Both the position numbers and the translations under genes were made by a program. From the NCBI RefSeq assembly GCF_963082655.1, contig NC_081554.1, forward strand, positions 58,850,256-58,914,255: a stretch of DNA of 64,000 nt. The letters run 5' to 3'. Positions 30,500 to 42,510 of the stretch are shown piece by piece. Below the pieces are notes generated by a model. It searched no databases. It was not told the DNA's origin and saw only the letters and a list, made by a program, of their open reading frames with translations. The first letter of the stretch is position 1. The number at the start of each line of letters is the position of its first letter. Source of the DNA: Stomoxys calcitrans (lineage: Eukaryota; Arthropoda; Insecta; Diptera; Muscidae).

Positions 30500-31620
30500 G
30501 TAATAGAGTATGATAAACTTAAATAGGCTCTAAATGCAATCATAAAAGGCTACAATAACTATTTTAAATGGGTTCTATAAATTATTCGTCGCGTATAATG
30601 AATATGAATATGATCTCAACGAATTATACCGATTCATCAATGCGGTTTATAATAGCGTATGATTAACATTAATAGGCATTAAATGGGTTTTACGGTCCTT
30701 TCGTAATTGTGTATGATGAACATGAATATAACGGTTCATAATTGCGTATTACGAACATTTGGATGGATTCTATTGGTTCATCATTGGGTATGATAAACTT
30801 GAATATAATTTCAATGGGTTTTACCGGTTCACTAATGCGTATGATGAATATTAATATGGTATTTATGGGTTCTAGGGGTGCATCGTTGCGTATGATTAAT
30901 ATAAATGTACTCTCAAGGAATCAGCTTTGCGTATTCTGAATATTAACTCACCCTTTGTGGGTTTTAGAGGGTGCATCATTGCGTATGATGAATCTTGTAT
31001 AATAGACTATGGTATATAGACTCATCCAAACTTATAAGGAGTATTAATAAGCTTTTTACCGATTCATCAATGCGTCTGAAGAATATTTAAGTGGTTTGTT
31101 ACAGCGTGTGATAAACTGAAATAGGCTCCAAATGGGCTCATTAAAGGGTATAAATACATTTTTACGCTTTAAGTGGGTTCTACATGTTAATCATTGCGTG
31201 TGTTGAATATTAATATCATCTCTATGGACGCTACCCGTACATCATTGTGATTGATAAACATTAATGTTATCTCAATGGGTTTTTTTTCGGTTCATCATTG
31301 CGTATGATGAACATTAATATGACCTCTATGGGCCCTAGCCGTACATCATTCAGTTTGATAAACATTAATGTAAACTTAATGGGATCTTTCGGTTCATCAT
31401 TGCGTATGATGAACATTAATGTGATCTTTATGGATTTTAACGGTCCATCCCTGCGTATGATAAACGTAAATAAACTGTGAAAGTGTTCATCATAAGCTAT
31501 GATGAACTTGTAGAACACATTAAAGCATTTTCTCTATCTCTATGGATTTGACAGGATTCATCATTGCGTATGACAAGCATACAAATTAGCTATGGGCCTT
31601 TCATTAAATATGATGAGCAT
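30500..31620. repeat. Right part of the 52-bp degenerate tandem array
   Basis: About twenty diverged units of type ggttcatcattgcgtatgatgaacattaatatgacctctatgggttct (given here in prose form, unit about 52 bp). The clearest run is 31286-31490. Apparent peptides rich in Met, Ile and Asn come from the repeat and are not genes. Confidence 0.8.
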
Positions 31621-32440
31621 TTGCCACAAAATATCACCTCAATTAGCCATTGACTGATGATATCATTCAATTTTAATAATTTCTTTACCTTTTTGAGCAA
31701 CTAATTTCTAATCACAACTCATCCTCCTACTGTTTTGTACCACTAACCAAAGTTTATCAAATCAGGTTTGAATTATGGAAATATAGTTAAAGAAATGGAA
31801 CAACAGCTGCTAATGCAACCCAAAATAAACCAACAAAAGAGACAAACGCAGTTAAATTCCCAATAAAATTGAATAACGAACATACTACCATAAAATACAT
31901 ATTTAACCACCTTATTAAGTGTTTCTTAAAACGTTTATACGATACCAAAACATATATCAGATGTATTTCCAAAATAAACTACAACAAGAAATGAAAAAAC
32001 CAAACACATATGATAATAGAGCATAGAACATTCCAAATTTCCTTGTATATATACAAATCAGATGTTTAAGTTTAAAATTGAATGTTATGCGTTAATCAGA
32101 CATACCAAATTAAGAATACGAACAAAACTAGATAAAATCCTTAAAAGGAAATAAAGAATCGTAATCGAAGTAAGAATCGTAATTCATCACAAAATATGGT
32201 GGCGTTTGAAGATGAAAACATGTTGGCATGGTGGCTTATTTTGATGTTGTTTTTGAAATCCATAAATATTTGTTTAAAGCAACAACACACAACCGTTATG
32301 CTCGCGAGCATAGGGAAAACAACGCCTCTCTCGGGTCACTTCTGCTTGCTCCAAAGTTCAGCACCGCAGTGGTACCCTGCACCTTCTCCGTCGTCTTGGG
32401 GAGGGCACAGTTGTTCAGAGCTTGATGTCACAGCAGCCAT
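31621..32440. other. AT-rich sequence without recognised genes
   Basis: Single-copy within the window, low GC until about 32290, where GC rises before the antisense LOA-type fragment. No supported reading frame. Confidence 0.5.
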
Positions 32441-32804
32441 TAATAGGTGAAAATCGACCGAACATTGGCCATTGACAACCAGGGAGCCTGGCAAGGCCTA
32501 AGCCCCAATTTCTTTCTATCGAGCTGCGACAGGAGTAGAAAGCATTCAGTCCCCATTTGACCATTTTCTTGACGTTTCTTTTCCAACTTAGTTTCTTTTC
32601 AAGAACCACGCCTAGGGCTGGGGAGAGCGGCAACTCTACCCCATTCAATACAGGTAGCCTGAATACACTCAGCAACTCTCCTCTGGGTGGAAGAGACCAT
32701 CTCAGTTTTCCCTTCGTTAATGGCAAGCCATGGGCATTCGACCATGCAGTCCGCTTTCTTAATGCTGCTCCTACCTGGCCTGAGCTTTCTTCGAATTGCA
32801 GCAG
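32440..32804 (-). pseudogene. LOA/I-type reverse transcriptase fragment, antisense
   Basis: The minus-strand frame 32415-32849 carries SNAHGLPLTKGKLRWSLPP, SPALGVVLEKKLSWKRNVKK and LNAFYSCRSSIERNWGLG, the post-catalytic and thumb blocks of a LOA/I-type RT. Its right edge abuts, head to head, a sense Jockey RT starting at about 32805 (DHQHGFRKRHRT), so an apparent open frame crosses two unrelated elements. Confidence 0.75.
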
Positions 32805-33285
32805 ATCATCAGCATGGATTTCGTAAAAGGCATAGGACTGGAACAGCACTCACAGCTATCACCACACATATTAGCCGTCGTCCGAATGCGAAACCGCATA
32901 GCACTACCACCGCACTCACAGCTATCATCACACATATAAGCTGCGGTCTGAAAGCAAAACGGCCTCATGAAAGTACTGTCCTCATGGTTCTGGACTTGTC
33001 AAAAACATTTGACACGGTCGACCACACCATTCTTTTCAATTGAGTCTGATCTTCCGAACTCGACGAAAAGGTGGATTGTGAGCTATATGTGCGGCCGGCA
33101 ATTATATGTGGAATTCAAGAATACTAATTTGAAACACCGCAGAGTTAAACCGGGAGTCCTACAAGGGGGTGTCCTCTACCCAATCCAGTTTAACCTCTAC
33201 CTTTTCAAACTCCCTCCGCCCTCTCTGACATGGAGATAATACCATACCACTACTACTAAATTTCGCATGACCATTCCATTTATGG

Positions 33286-33601
33286 AGGCCACCGTAGCGC
33301 AGAGGTTAGCATGTCCGCCTATGACGCTAAAGGCCTGGGTTCGAATCCTGGCGAGACCATCAGAAGAAATTTTCAGCGGTGGTTTTCCCCTCCCAATGCT
33401 GGCAACATTTGTGAGGTACTATGCCATGTAAAACTTCTCTCCAAAGAGGTGTCGCTCTGCGGCACGCCGTTCGGACTCGGCTATAAAAAGGAGGCCCCTT
33501 ATCATTGAGCTTAAACTTGAATCGGACTGCACTCATTGATATGTGAGAAGTTTGCCCCTGTTCCTTAGTGGAATGTTCATGGGCAAAATTTGCATTCCAT
33601 T
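33286..33601 (+). mobile_element. tRNA-derived SINE family 1, full length, the cleanest copy
   Basis: A complete order: A box (GTAGCGCAGAGGTTAG), B box (GGTTCGAATCC), caaagaggtgtcgctctgcgg, cacgccgttcggactcggct, cttatcattgagcttaaac, tgcactcattgatatgtgag, ttcatgggcaaaatttgcat; about 315 bp. It sits in a Jockey RT just before its YADD. Spacing between A and B boxes is tRNA-like (about 30-35 bases). Confidence 0.88.
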
Positions 33602-33639
33602 TAGGAACAGGGAATACTTCCCTCACCACCCCCACAAAT

Positions 33640-33727
33640 TTTTTTCTGATGATCACACCAGGATTTGAACCCAGGCGTTCGGCGTCATAGGCGGGCAGGC
33701 TAACCTCTGTGCCACGATGTCCTCCCG
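33640..33727 (-). mobile_element. SINE family 1 head, antisense
   Basis: The minus strand reads A box, tgtccgcc, B-box-like GGTTCAAATCC, then ggtgtgatcatcag. The body is missing. With the sense SINE 40 bp to the left this makes an inverted SINE pair. Confidence 0.8.
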
Positions 33728-34028
33728 ATAGATAGTACCATATGCAGATGACTGCTCAGTCCTGGCGAGGGGCAATAACATCAACGCAAATAAATATTTG
33801 CCTCCAGTACTTGGTAGAATCTTTGAGCAGCCATAACCTTAAAATCTCCCCTACCAAATCATCAGCAACATTGTTCACCATCTGGAAAACTGACTACATC
33901 AGAGAGCTTGATAGACAGATCGATGGGCAAATAATCCTTACGGTGTGGCAACTTAAAATCTTAGCAGTAACCTATTGCAACTGCCTCACAATGTTGGCTA
34001 CGATCTGCTAAAGGGCAAGGAACAAGAA

Positions 34029-34620
34029 CAGAGTCCTTAAATCTAGGGTCAGCCGCACTTGGGGACTGGACAAGGAAACTCTGTTAACGAACTGTAAGGC
34101 GATCGGGCGACCGGTGATAAACTATGAGGCTCCGGTATGGACCGCTGGGGTGTGCGAAACACACTGGCGAAGCCTACAAACGTGTCAGAATGCGACTCTA
34201 AGAACCATCATAGAATGTCACTAAATGGCGAGCACCGACCATCTACATGAGGAGAGTAAGATCCTTAGGTTTAAGGACAACTGTGATAACCCGGACTTCC
34301 GATTCACCGGGCTGGGCCCGGGAACAGAGTCCTTAAATCTAGGGTCAGCCGCACTTGGGGACTGGACAAGGAAACTCTGTTAACGAACTGTAAGGCGATC
34401 GGGCGACCGGTGATAGACTATGAGGCTCCGGTATGGACCGCTGGGGTGTGCGAAACACACTGGCGAAGCCTACAAACGTGTCAGAATGCGACTCTAAAAA
34501 CCATCACAGGATGCCAGCAAATTTCGAGCACGGACCATCTACATGAGGAGACAAAGATCCTTCCGTTTAAGGACAACTGTGATCACCTGGACTTCCGATT
34601 CACCGGGCTGGGCACCCCAT
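34029..34620 (+). repeat. 296-bp tandem duplication inside the Jockey element
   Basis: cagagtccttaaatctaggg starts at 34029 and again at 34325. The two copies are nearly identical for about 200 bases (…cgatcgggcgaccggtgat), then differ by small changes. Post-insertion duplication. Confidence 0.85.
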
Positions 34621-35149
34621 CTCCCAAAAACAAGAAGAATAATATCTGGATGTTTAAGAGCGCAGTCCGCCAACACCTCACAGTTCCGCTCACAACTGCC
34701 TCACACAAAGCAGGTCCACAGGATAACCAACAAGATGCAGTGCGAGTGCGACTTTATCATACGGACCGAATATTGTTCGGTTGCTCATGACGAGAAAGAC
34801 CCGCCCAGGAGGACCAGAACTATACTGGTCCAACTGTATAACCTTTAGCAGGTTGGACTAGTCTCGTTCAAGCTTAAGCGATACTGTCACAAATATCTGC
34901 CCTGAGTGGGGAACTCCAAACCGTGATACTGATCACCTATTTAGATCTCCCGCGAAACCACCGAACCTGACTGCATAGGCACTATGGACAGATCCAGTTG
35001 AACTAGCCAGATTTTTAAACCTGGATCTGCGAACCATTACAGGGTCGGGATAATCTCAGAGAGAAGAGTGGACTACAAGACAGACAGACTGGACTAGAAG
35101 ACATAAGAAGAATCAACATACTTGCAGCGTGTGGCTACAACAACATCAA

Positions 35150-35890
35150 CTAAGTAGAATCGTATTGTGGATATTGTACAAAAGAATACAATATAGTAGA
35201 GTTGTCATACTGCGTTTAATACCATTTGGTATTAAATTCAATAATACCAAAAAGCTTAGAGCAACATAAATTGTCAATGTACCCCTCAACAACATATTAA
35301 TTTGCTACTCTACCAACATGTATCGATGAAAACTCACCCATGATGATTATCACCCTCACATTCCATTGTCATTTAACGACGTATGTATCCTCTAGAATTC
35401 TAAATACTTTACCAATCACACTGTGTCAGCCTTCAACAAAAATAAAATCTAAAAAGACAAATTAAAAACGTAAACTAAAATGAAAAACCAGAGTATCTAT
35501 ATAATTATATTAATTTTCTATTTATCACTTTGTTGCTTATATTATATTGATGAAGAATTTAATAAAAAATACTGCCACTTGATTATTTTTAAGTTAAATG
35601 TGTTGTAATGTTGAAACAAGAGAGAACTGGAAACAAAAACATACATACAATTGTTTATTTAATTATAAGAAAATGAATGAAAAAGAAACAAAAAAAAAGA
35701 ATCTTGTTATCTGTATTTATGGCTCTATTTAATTATGTATAATTAAACACTATTTAAAAAAAAAACTATTTATTTAGTATCATTATTTATCTAAATGCCT
35801 TATTTTCATTTGTTGTATATACTCGAAAGTACTCAAAACATAGTACATATGAAACCAAATAAAGTGCAGTGGTTTTTGTAAAAAATTTAG
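35150..35890. other. AT-rich single-copy sequence
   Basis: No repeats shared with the rest of the window and no coding signal. Several AATAAA-like strings are expected by chance at this base composition. Confidence 0.5.
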
Positions 35891-36784
35891 TAAAATTTTC
35901 CGTTTAAAAAGTATGTCTTGTCTTAAAGTTGAAAACAAATGGCCGTAGTCACAAAACTTAATGAAGCCTTAAAAAAGGGTTAATTTGAGAATTCTATAAA
36001 GGAATTCTGGCAAGCAAACCTATTTCAAATCATTTAGGACATTTTTTCTTGCAATAGAGTAACAAATCTTTCACCAAAGGAAATTTTCATTGAATATTAA
36101 AAAAGTTCTTTAAATTTAGTTCAAAAAAATTTTTTTGACTAGCCTACCGAATTTAGTAAAAATTTCCTTTAACAAAACTTTTTGTTTATAGTTTAAGTCT
36201 AATAATACTTAAAATAAGGAAAAATTTTCTTAATATCAAGAAAAAATTTTTTGCCCAAGAATTTTTTGCTTAAAAAGTTTGCAAATATCCTTTCGATTTA
36301 TTAAAAAAAAAAACTTAAAAACCAGGGGCGTAATTGTAGTTCTTATTGAAATTTTTTTTTTCTTGAAGTTAAATATATTTTTTACTAGCATTTAGGAAAT
36401 TTTTTCCATAGTGGAGTAAAAAATCTTTCACCAGAAGAAAATTTTCCTTGAAAAGTAAAACAGTACTTTAAATTTAGTGCAAAGATTTCTCTTGCGTAAC
36501 GTAGACAATTTAATAAAGTTTTCTTTAAAAAAAGTTTATTTATTTTTATTTTATCAGGGAAAAAAACCAAGGAAATTTTGTAAAATAGTTTGCAAAATTC
36601 TTTTGAATAAGGTAAAAAGATCTTTAAAGCTAGAGGCGTAATTGTTGTCTTTTAAAGTCTTTTTTTTTGAAGTTAAAGATATATTATACAACAATTTAGG
36701 AAATTTTTCTAATAATGAAGTAAAAAATCGTTCACCAGAAGAAAATTTTCCTTAAAAGTAAAAAAATTCTTTTAATTTAGTGCA

Positions 36785-37455
36785 AAGATTTAGCATTCGT
36801 GAGCTCATAGCTCTATGTGTCCTGTTATGATACCAAAAGCTATACTGAGCTCCTTCTTTCTTTCTTTTCATTAATAGCCTCGTCTTCTCACAATCCGGAC
36901 CTCCCCATAGGATTTTCGTTGTCCTGCCGACCGTATCGCTGTTCCACAATGTGTTCGTAGTCCATGATCGGACTGCATCGACCCGAAAGGCTTCGGGTTA
37001 GCCAAGTGTGTTGACGGCAGTCCTTTGGCCTTCATTGCCAAATCGTCTGCTCTTTCATTCCCCCTTACTTCGCTATGGCCCGGCATCAAAACAATGCGAA
37101 TCATGCCATTCTCAGAGAAGGCATTAATCGCCTTCTTACAGTCCAAGACTATTTGTGACTTTATCGTCCTGGTTGTTATTGCCGTTATGGCCATTTCACT
37201 GTCCGGAAAGATGTTCTCACTTGACGACCTCGCGTTGGCACCACACTACCTCACGCATTTCGTGATCGCCCGCATCTCCGCCTGCTGGGCCGTATTATGG
37301 TCAGGCAGTCTAAAACAGATCTCAGTTTCTGGGTTCTCAATGTAGACCCCCAAGCTCACTCTGTTCTCTAGCTTTGATCCATCCGTGTAACATGGCAATG
37401 CTAGGGTTTCGTCAGTCCAAGACAGTGCTGCTGGCAGCAGTGCCTCGCACTCGAA
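36785..37455 (-). pseudogene. LOA/I-type family A RNase H region, antisense
   Basis: Frame 36871-37194 gives VLDCKKAINAFSENGMIRIV, PGHSEVRGNERADDLAMKAK and LPSTHLANPKPFGSMQS; the piece to the right (37195-37455) gives the RNase H start TDGSKLENRVSLGVYIENP in reverse. Frameshifted. Inserted cleanly in AT-rich repeat sequence, with a sharp composition change at both sides. Confidence 0.8.
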
Positions 37456-37892
37456 ATTTCATTTAAAAGCTCTTTTAGTATTAAAATTAAAGTCTTATAA
37501 AACTATTATTTATAAGTAAAATCATAGTATCAACGAAAAAATCTTTGCAAAATTATTTTCCATTAGGTACAAAATCTTTTAAGCTAGGGGCGTATTTGTT
37601 TTCTTTATTAGAAGCTTTTTATCTAAAGGCGAAATATATATGATCCTACTATTTAAAATTTTTTTCTTATAATGGAGTAAAAATCTTTCAGCTAAGGAAA
37701 ATTTTCTTTGAAAATGATTTTTTTTTTAATTTAGTTAAAAAATTTTTCTTGGGTAACATTAAAAAATTTAATAAAATTTTCATTAAAAATCCTTTTTGTT
37801 AGAGTCTTATTAGTTAGTTAGTTAGCCTTATAATACTATCATTAAGGAAACAAATTCTTAAGTTAGGTTTGGTTAAAAAGAGGGTGCGGATA

Positions 37893-37961
37893 TTAATCCG
37901 CCCTATGCCACTATAGACATACACCTAAGCTTGTAATATATAGTGGCATGGGGCGGATTAA
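37893..37961. repeat. 23-bp inverted repeat from two LOA-type 3' ends
   Basis: Arms 37893-37915 and 37939-37961 (ttaatccgccctatgccac and its inverse) pair with one mismatch across a 23-base spacer. Both arms are the family A 3' UTR phrase also seen at 18850 and 45140, here in opposite orientations. Confidence 0.85.
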
Positions 37962-39239
37962 CAACAAACAAATTCTTAATATCAAAGAAAAATTCTTTTA
38001 TCCAAGGAAATTTTTTCTTAAAAAAGTTTGTAAAATCTTTAAAGCTGGCGCCTAATTGTTGGCCTCATTAAAATATGTTTACCTTTATGTTAACCATATA
38101 TATAATCCTACCATTTAAGATTTTTTTCTTATAAAGGAGTAAAAAATGTTTCAGCAAAAGAAATATTTCCTTGAGAAGTTAAACATTTTTCTTAAATTTA
38201 GTTTTCTCTTGTGCAACATAAATAATAAGCTAAAATTTTCTTTAAAATTTTTTTTTGTCTTAAAGTTAAAGGCTTATAATGCAATCATTTAGGAAACATA
38301 TTCTTAATAGCAAGGAAAAAATCTTTTACTCTAAGAAAATTTTGCTTGAAAAAGTTGTTCTTAATAAGACAAAGAAATTTTTAAAGCGGGTGTATAATTT
38401 TGTCCTTATTGAAATCCTTTTATCTTAAAGTTGAAGATATATTGTACTCTCATTTAGGATTTTTTTTTTCTTACAGTGAAGGAAAAAAATCTTTCATTAC
38501 AGGAAATTTTTCGTTGAAAAGTTTAAATTTACTTCAAAAATTTATTTTAAATAAGGTTATTTAAATTTTCCTTACATTTTTTTGTCTTAAATTTAAAGTC
38601 TTGTTATCCTATCACTCAGGAAAAAATGTTGACATAAAGGAAAAAATCTGTTACAAAAGTAAATTCTTGTTTAAAAAACTTTTAAAAATTTCCTTTTAAT
38701 AAGCATAGTTATTGTCTTTATTAGCCCATAAACGACTAATAAGTAGAAAAATACCCAAGAATAGAGCTGTTTTAGAAAAATTCTAGCTCGTGCTAGAAAA
38801 AAGGTATTCTAATGAAATTTGGATTGGCTTAAATTGGGATAATGAAACTAGTTAAACAATTTTTCCCCGTCATGTCATGTCATGTTTTGGGGGAAATTTG
38901 GCTTGTCGAAAGTCGGACTTTTTTTTAAAATAAAATTTAACATAAAATTTTCTCAAAATTCTTAAGAGTGAGATTTCTGGAAACCCTTTTAGTGTCTTAT
39001 TACATTTGGTGGTTTCTATATTAAAACAAAAACAAATTTATGGCTATAGGCCTACTAACTTTGACAACAGGTGCGATTTTTTGTCAAAGTTAATAAAATC
39101 CACTTTTCTTCGCTAAATTGTTATAAAATATTAAGAAAATAATTTGTCCTGCAATGGAATCTCAATAATTGTTTTTTGTTGTAAAAACATAGTGAAAAGA
39201 TTTTTTTACTTTTTTAAAAAATTAAAATTTTTTTTCCAA

Positions 39240-40920
39240 AAATTTATAATTTTTAAAATTTTTTTTTTAATAATAGGAAAAATTTTCCTAATATAAAGTA
39301 AAAAAGTCTTTGACGAAGTAAATTTTTTCTTAACAAAATTTTAAAATTTACAAAAAATCTTTAAAGCCCAAACAAGAAATGTTTCAGTGTATGGGTTGAA
39401 ATTAAATTTTTTTTCAAAAATTCATAATTTTTTAAAATTTTTTTGTTAAAACAATTTAACAAAATTGCTACGTCAGTAAAAATGCTCTAAATAACGAGTG
39501 AAGTGAGGGTCAGGCATAAACGGGTTAAAAGTTTTTATCTTAAAGTTAAAGATATTATGTATTACCATTTAGGAAAATTTTTCCTAATATAAAGTAAAAA
39601 AATCCTTGACCAAGTAAATTTTTTCCTTAACAAAATTTTAAAATTTTTTTAAAAAAAGAAATGTTTCGGCCTCCGTAAAATTAAATTTTTTTTTTCAAAA
39701 ATTTATAATTTTTTAAAATTTTTTTGTTAAAACAATTTAACAAAATTGCTACGTCAGTAAAAATGCTCTAAATAACGAGTGAATTAAGGGTCAGGCATTT
39801 ACAGGTTAAAAGCTTTTATAAGTTAAAGATATTTTGTACTACTATTTAGGAAAATTTTTCCTAATATAAATTAAAAAAGTCTTTGACCAAGTAAATTTTT
39901 TCCTTAACAAAATTTTAAAATTTCCAAAAAAAATCTTTAAACCTGAACAAGAAATGTTTCAGCGTCTGGGTTGAAATTAAATTTTTTTTTTCAAAAATTT
40001 ATAATTTTTTAAAAACTTTTTTTTAAATTTTTTTGTTAAAACAATTTAACAAAAATTGCTACGTTAGTAAAAATGCTCTCAATAACGAATATATGAATTG
40101 AGGGTCAGGCATTAACGGGTTAAAAGATTTTATCTTAAAGTTAAAGTTATAATGTACTACCATTTAGGAAAATTTTTCCTAATATATAGTAAAAAAGTCT
40201 TCGACCAAGTAAATTTTTTCCTTAACAAAATTTTAAAATTTACAGAAATTCTTTTAAGCCTAAACAAGAAATGTTTCAGCGTCTGGGTTAAAATTAATTT
40301 TTTTTTTTTCAAAAATTTATAATTTTTAAAAATTTTTTTTATTTTTAATTTTTTTTTGTTAAAACAATTTAACAAAATTGCTACGTTAGTAAAAATGCTC
40401 TTAATAACGAGTGAATTGAGGGTCAGGCATTAACGGATTAAAAGATTTTATCTTAAAGTTAAAGATATTATGTACTACCATTTAGGAAAATTTTTCCTAA
40501 TATAAAGTAAAAAAGTCTGACGAAGTAAATTTTTTCTTAACAAAATTTTAAAATTTACAAAAAATCTTTAAAGCCCAAACAAGAAATGTTTCAGTGTCTG
40601 GGTTGAAATTAATTTTTTTTTCAAAAATTTATAATTTTCAAAAATTGCTACGTCAGTAAAAATGCTCTAGTCAGTAAAAATGCTCTAGTCAGTAAAAATG
40701 CTCTAAATGACGAATATATGAGTTGAGGGTCAGGCATTAACGGGTTAAAAGCTTTTATGTTAAAGTTAAGGATATTATATACTACCTTTTAGGAAAATTT
40801 TTCCTAATATAAAGTAAAAAAGCCTTTGACCAAGTATATTTTTTTCTTAAAAAATTTTAAAAAATCTTAAAATTTACAAAAACTCTTTAAAACTGAACAA
40901 GAAATGTTTCAGCGTATGTT
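39240..40920. repeat. Tandem array of 280-320 bp units, very AT-rich
   Basis: The anchor gggtcaggcat occurs at about 39507, 39788, 40102, 40420 and 40726. Each unit also has ccatttaggaaaatttttcctaa, aagtctttgaccaagtaaa, caagaaatgtttcagcgt and attgctacgtcagtaaaaatgctc. Units are far more alike than those of the older repeat on the left, so this is a recent local amplification. A shorter triplicate of gtcagtaaaaatgctcta sits at 40652-40700. Confidence 0.85.
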
Positions 40921-41984
40921 TTGTATATGCAAGATATAATTTGAATGAATCTAATGGCCTTATATTACTTAAAACTAAATTCTTAAAAAATTTTCCGAAA
41001 AAAAATTGATTCACATCTTTTTAGACATTTTTACAAAAACCACTCTGCTAATGACATACCATTTATTTTAAAACTTTTTATGCTATTTTTGTGTTAATAT
41101 TTAAACCCACACACCTTTCTCTATCTATAACCACAACAAGAACCATTAAATATCTTAACAGTTATGCAAATGCAAAAAAGAAAAAAAATATCTCTAACAA
41201 ACCAACAAACAATGGTATATATCTGTCTATTTAATAAAATAAATTAAGTTCATTGAAATATTTATTATGATTATTATTACATAATTACATATATAAGCTA
41301 TGTGCAAAGTTTTGTGTTAAAACTTTTAATTAATTATTAAACTATTTAAGTATTACTGTTCGAATTGTTGACAAGCAAAAAAGCAAAATTATTAACTTAT
41401 TAATTATATTAAATAAATAATGATAATAAAATCCTCCCCCCCCCCTTTAAAATCAACATCCATAACTACTATATTCCGTAATATGAATACGACCCTTATT
41501 CGCAAAAAAATCCTCTACCTTGCATACTTACATACTATATGAAGTTATTTACTTATATATATATATACATACACACACACATACATATATATATATATAG
41601 TACATATGTAACTACATATATTTACATATATTTATAGCTAATGTTTGTTTGCGTTGAGTTATTAATCAGAAACTAAATGAAAGAAAAAAAGAATTACACG
41701 AAACAAAAGGAACTATCAAAAAATATATATGAAAGGATTACCCGTCAAAGGATACTATCGTAAAGGATTTAGAAAATTTACCCGAAAAGATTACATACAG
41801 ACACTTATACATAAACTACCTATACATACATGCATACATATATGAAGAAAAGAAAATTAATAAAAAACAAATGAGATGCTATCAAATAAATGCGGGAGTA
41901 CGTATTAATAATCAAAACTTTTGGCAACACTGGTAAGTAGAGCTGAAGGCGAATAAAAGTTGAAAATAGTTGGAAAAAATTGTT
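40921..41984. other. AT-rich sequence with TA microsatellites
   Basis: No recognised gene. (TA)n and (CA)n runs at 41555-41600; an 11-C run at about 41438. Possibly intergenic or UTR-like. Confidence 0.5.
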
Positions 41985-42152
41985 CGCCCCTTGTCACACA
42001 TAAGCCAGCGATGGCCAAAGAGAGAAAGAAGGAGAGAGGGACAAAAGACCTGGACAGTTCAAGTGTGGTGCTAACGCGAGGACGTCGAGGGTGAACATCT
42101 TTATGGACAGCAAAATTGCCATAAGAGCAATAACAGCCAGGACAGTAAGGTC

Positions 42153-42510
42153 ATGAACAGTCATGCAGAGGATGGCAAAATCCGCATCATTTGGATGTCG
42201 GGCCATAACGGAGTAAGGGAGAATGAAAGGGCAGTGAAGGCCAGAGGACTGCCGTCAATGACCATGGATAACCCGAAGCCTTTCGGTTCGACGCAGTCCG
42301 AGTTAAGGGTGTGGGCAACTAATGCGCATGCAACATTGTGGAACAGCCAAACGATCGGTAGGACGGCGAAAATCCTATGGGGGCATCCAGATCATGAGAA
42401 TACGAGGCTATTACTGAAAGGAAGTAAGAATAGGGTCAGCATAGCTATTGGTATCATAACGGGACACAAAGGACTTCGAGCTCACTTATGTAAAATCGGT
42501 GCGGCGCACA
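42153..42510 (+). pseudogene. Family A RNase H C-terminal fragment
   Basis: HAEDGKIRIIWMSGHNGVRE, AVKARGLPSMTMDNPKPFGS, TNAHATLWNSQTIGRTAKIL and GIITGHKGLRAHLCKIGAA: the last RNase H block and tail. A few residues of NERADELA are deleted after NER. The frame then runs by chance into the fused RT piece. Confidence 0.75.

Larger units (their letters stand above)
32805..35150 (+). mobile_element. Jockey-clade retrotransposon 3' half with nested SINEs and tandem duplication
   Basis: RT blocks: DHQHGFRKRHRTGTALTAI, LMVLDLSKTFDTVDHTILFN, RWIVSYMCGRQLYVEF and VKPGVLQGGV..PIQFNLYL, then an interruption (33286-33727), then PYADDCSVLARGNN (YADD intact, about 33738), HNLKISPTKSSATLF and thumb IDYEAPVWTAGVCE, TDHLHEETKILPF. 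It ends with LWTDPVELARFLNLDL (about 34980-35030) and a 3' end rich in ACAACAACA. TALTAITTHIS is duplicated, and a 296-bp segment is duplicated at 34029. Confidence 0.8.
35890..39240. repeat. Very AT-rich degenerate long-period repeat (about 370 bp)
   Basis: Phrases such as gtcttaaagttaaag, ccatttaggaaattttttc, gtaaaaaatctttcaccaa and gctaggggcgtaattgttgtc recur in the same order at irregular 280-380 bp spacing. Units are strongly diverged. A LOA-type fragment has inserted at 36785-37455 and a short inverted pair of LOA 3' ends at 37880-37965. No genes. Confidence 0.65.

Noticed and set aside
30742..31480. Met/Ile/Asn-rich open frames on both strands
   Set aside because: They follow the 52-bp tandem repeat unit and have no domain; coding appearance comes from the repeat.
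32687..33043. Single 118-codon reverse transcriptase frame
   Set aside because: It crosses a head-to-head junction of an antisense LOA-type piece and a sense Jockey piece; only the part after DHQHGFR is real RT.
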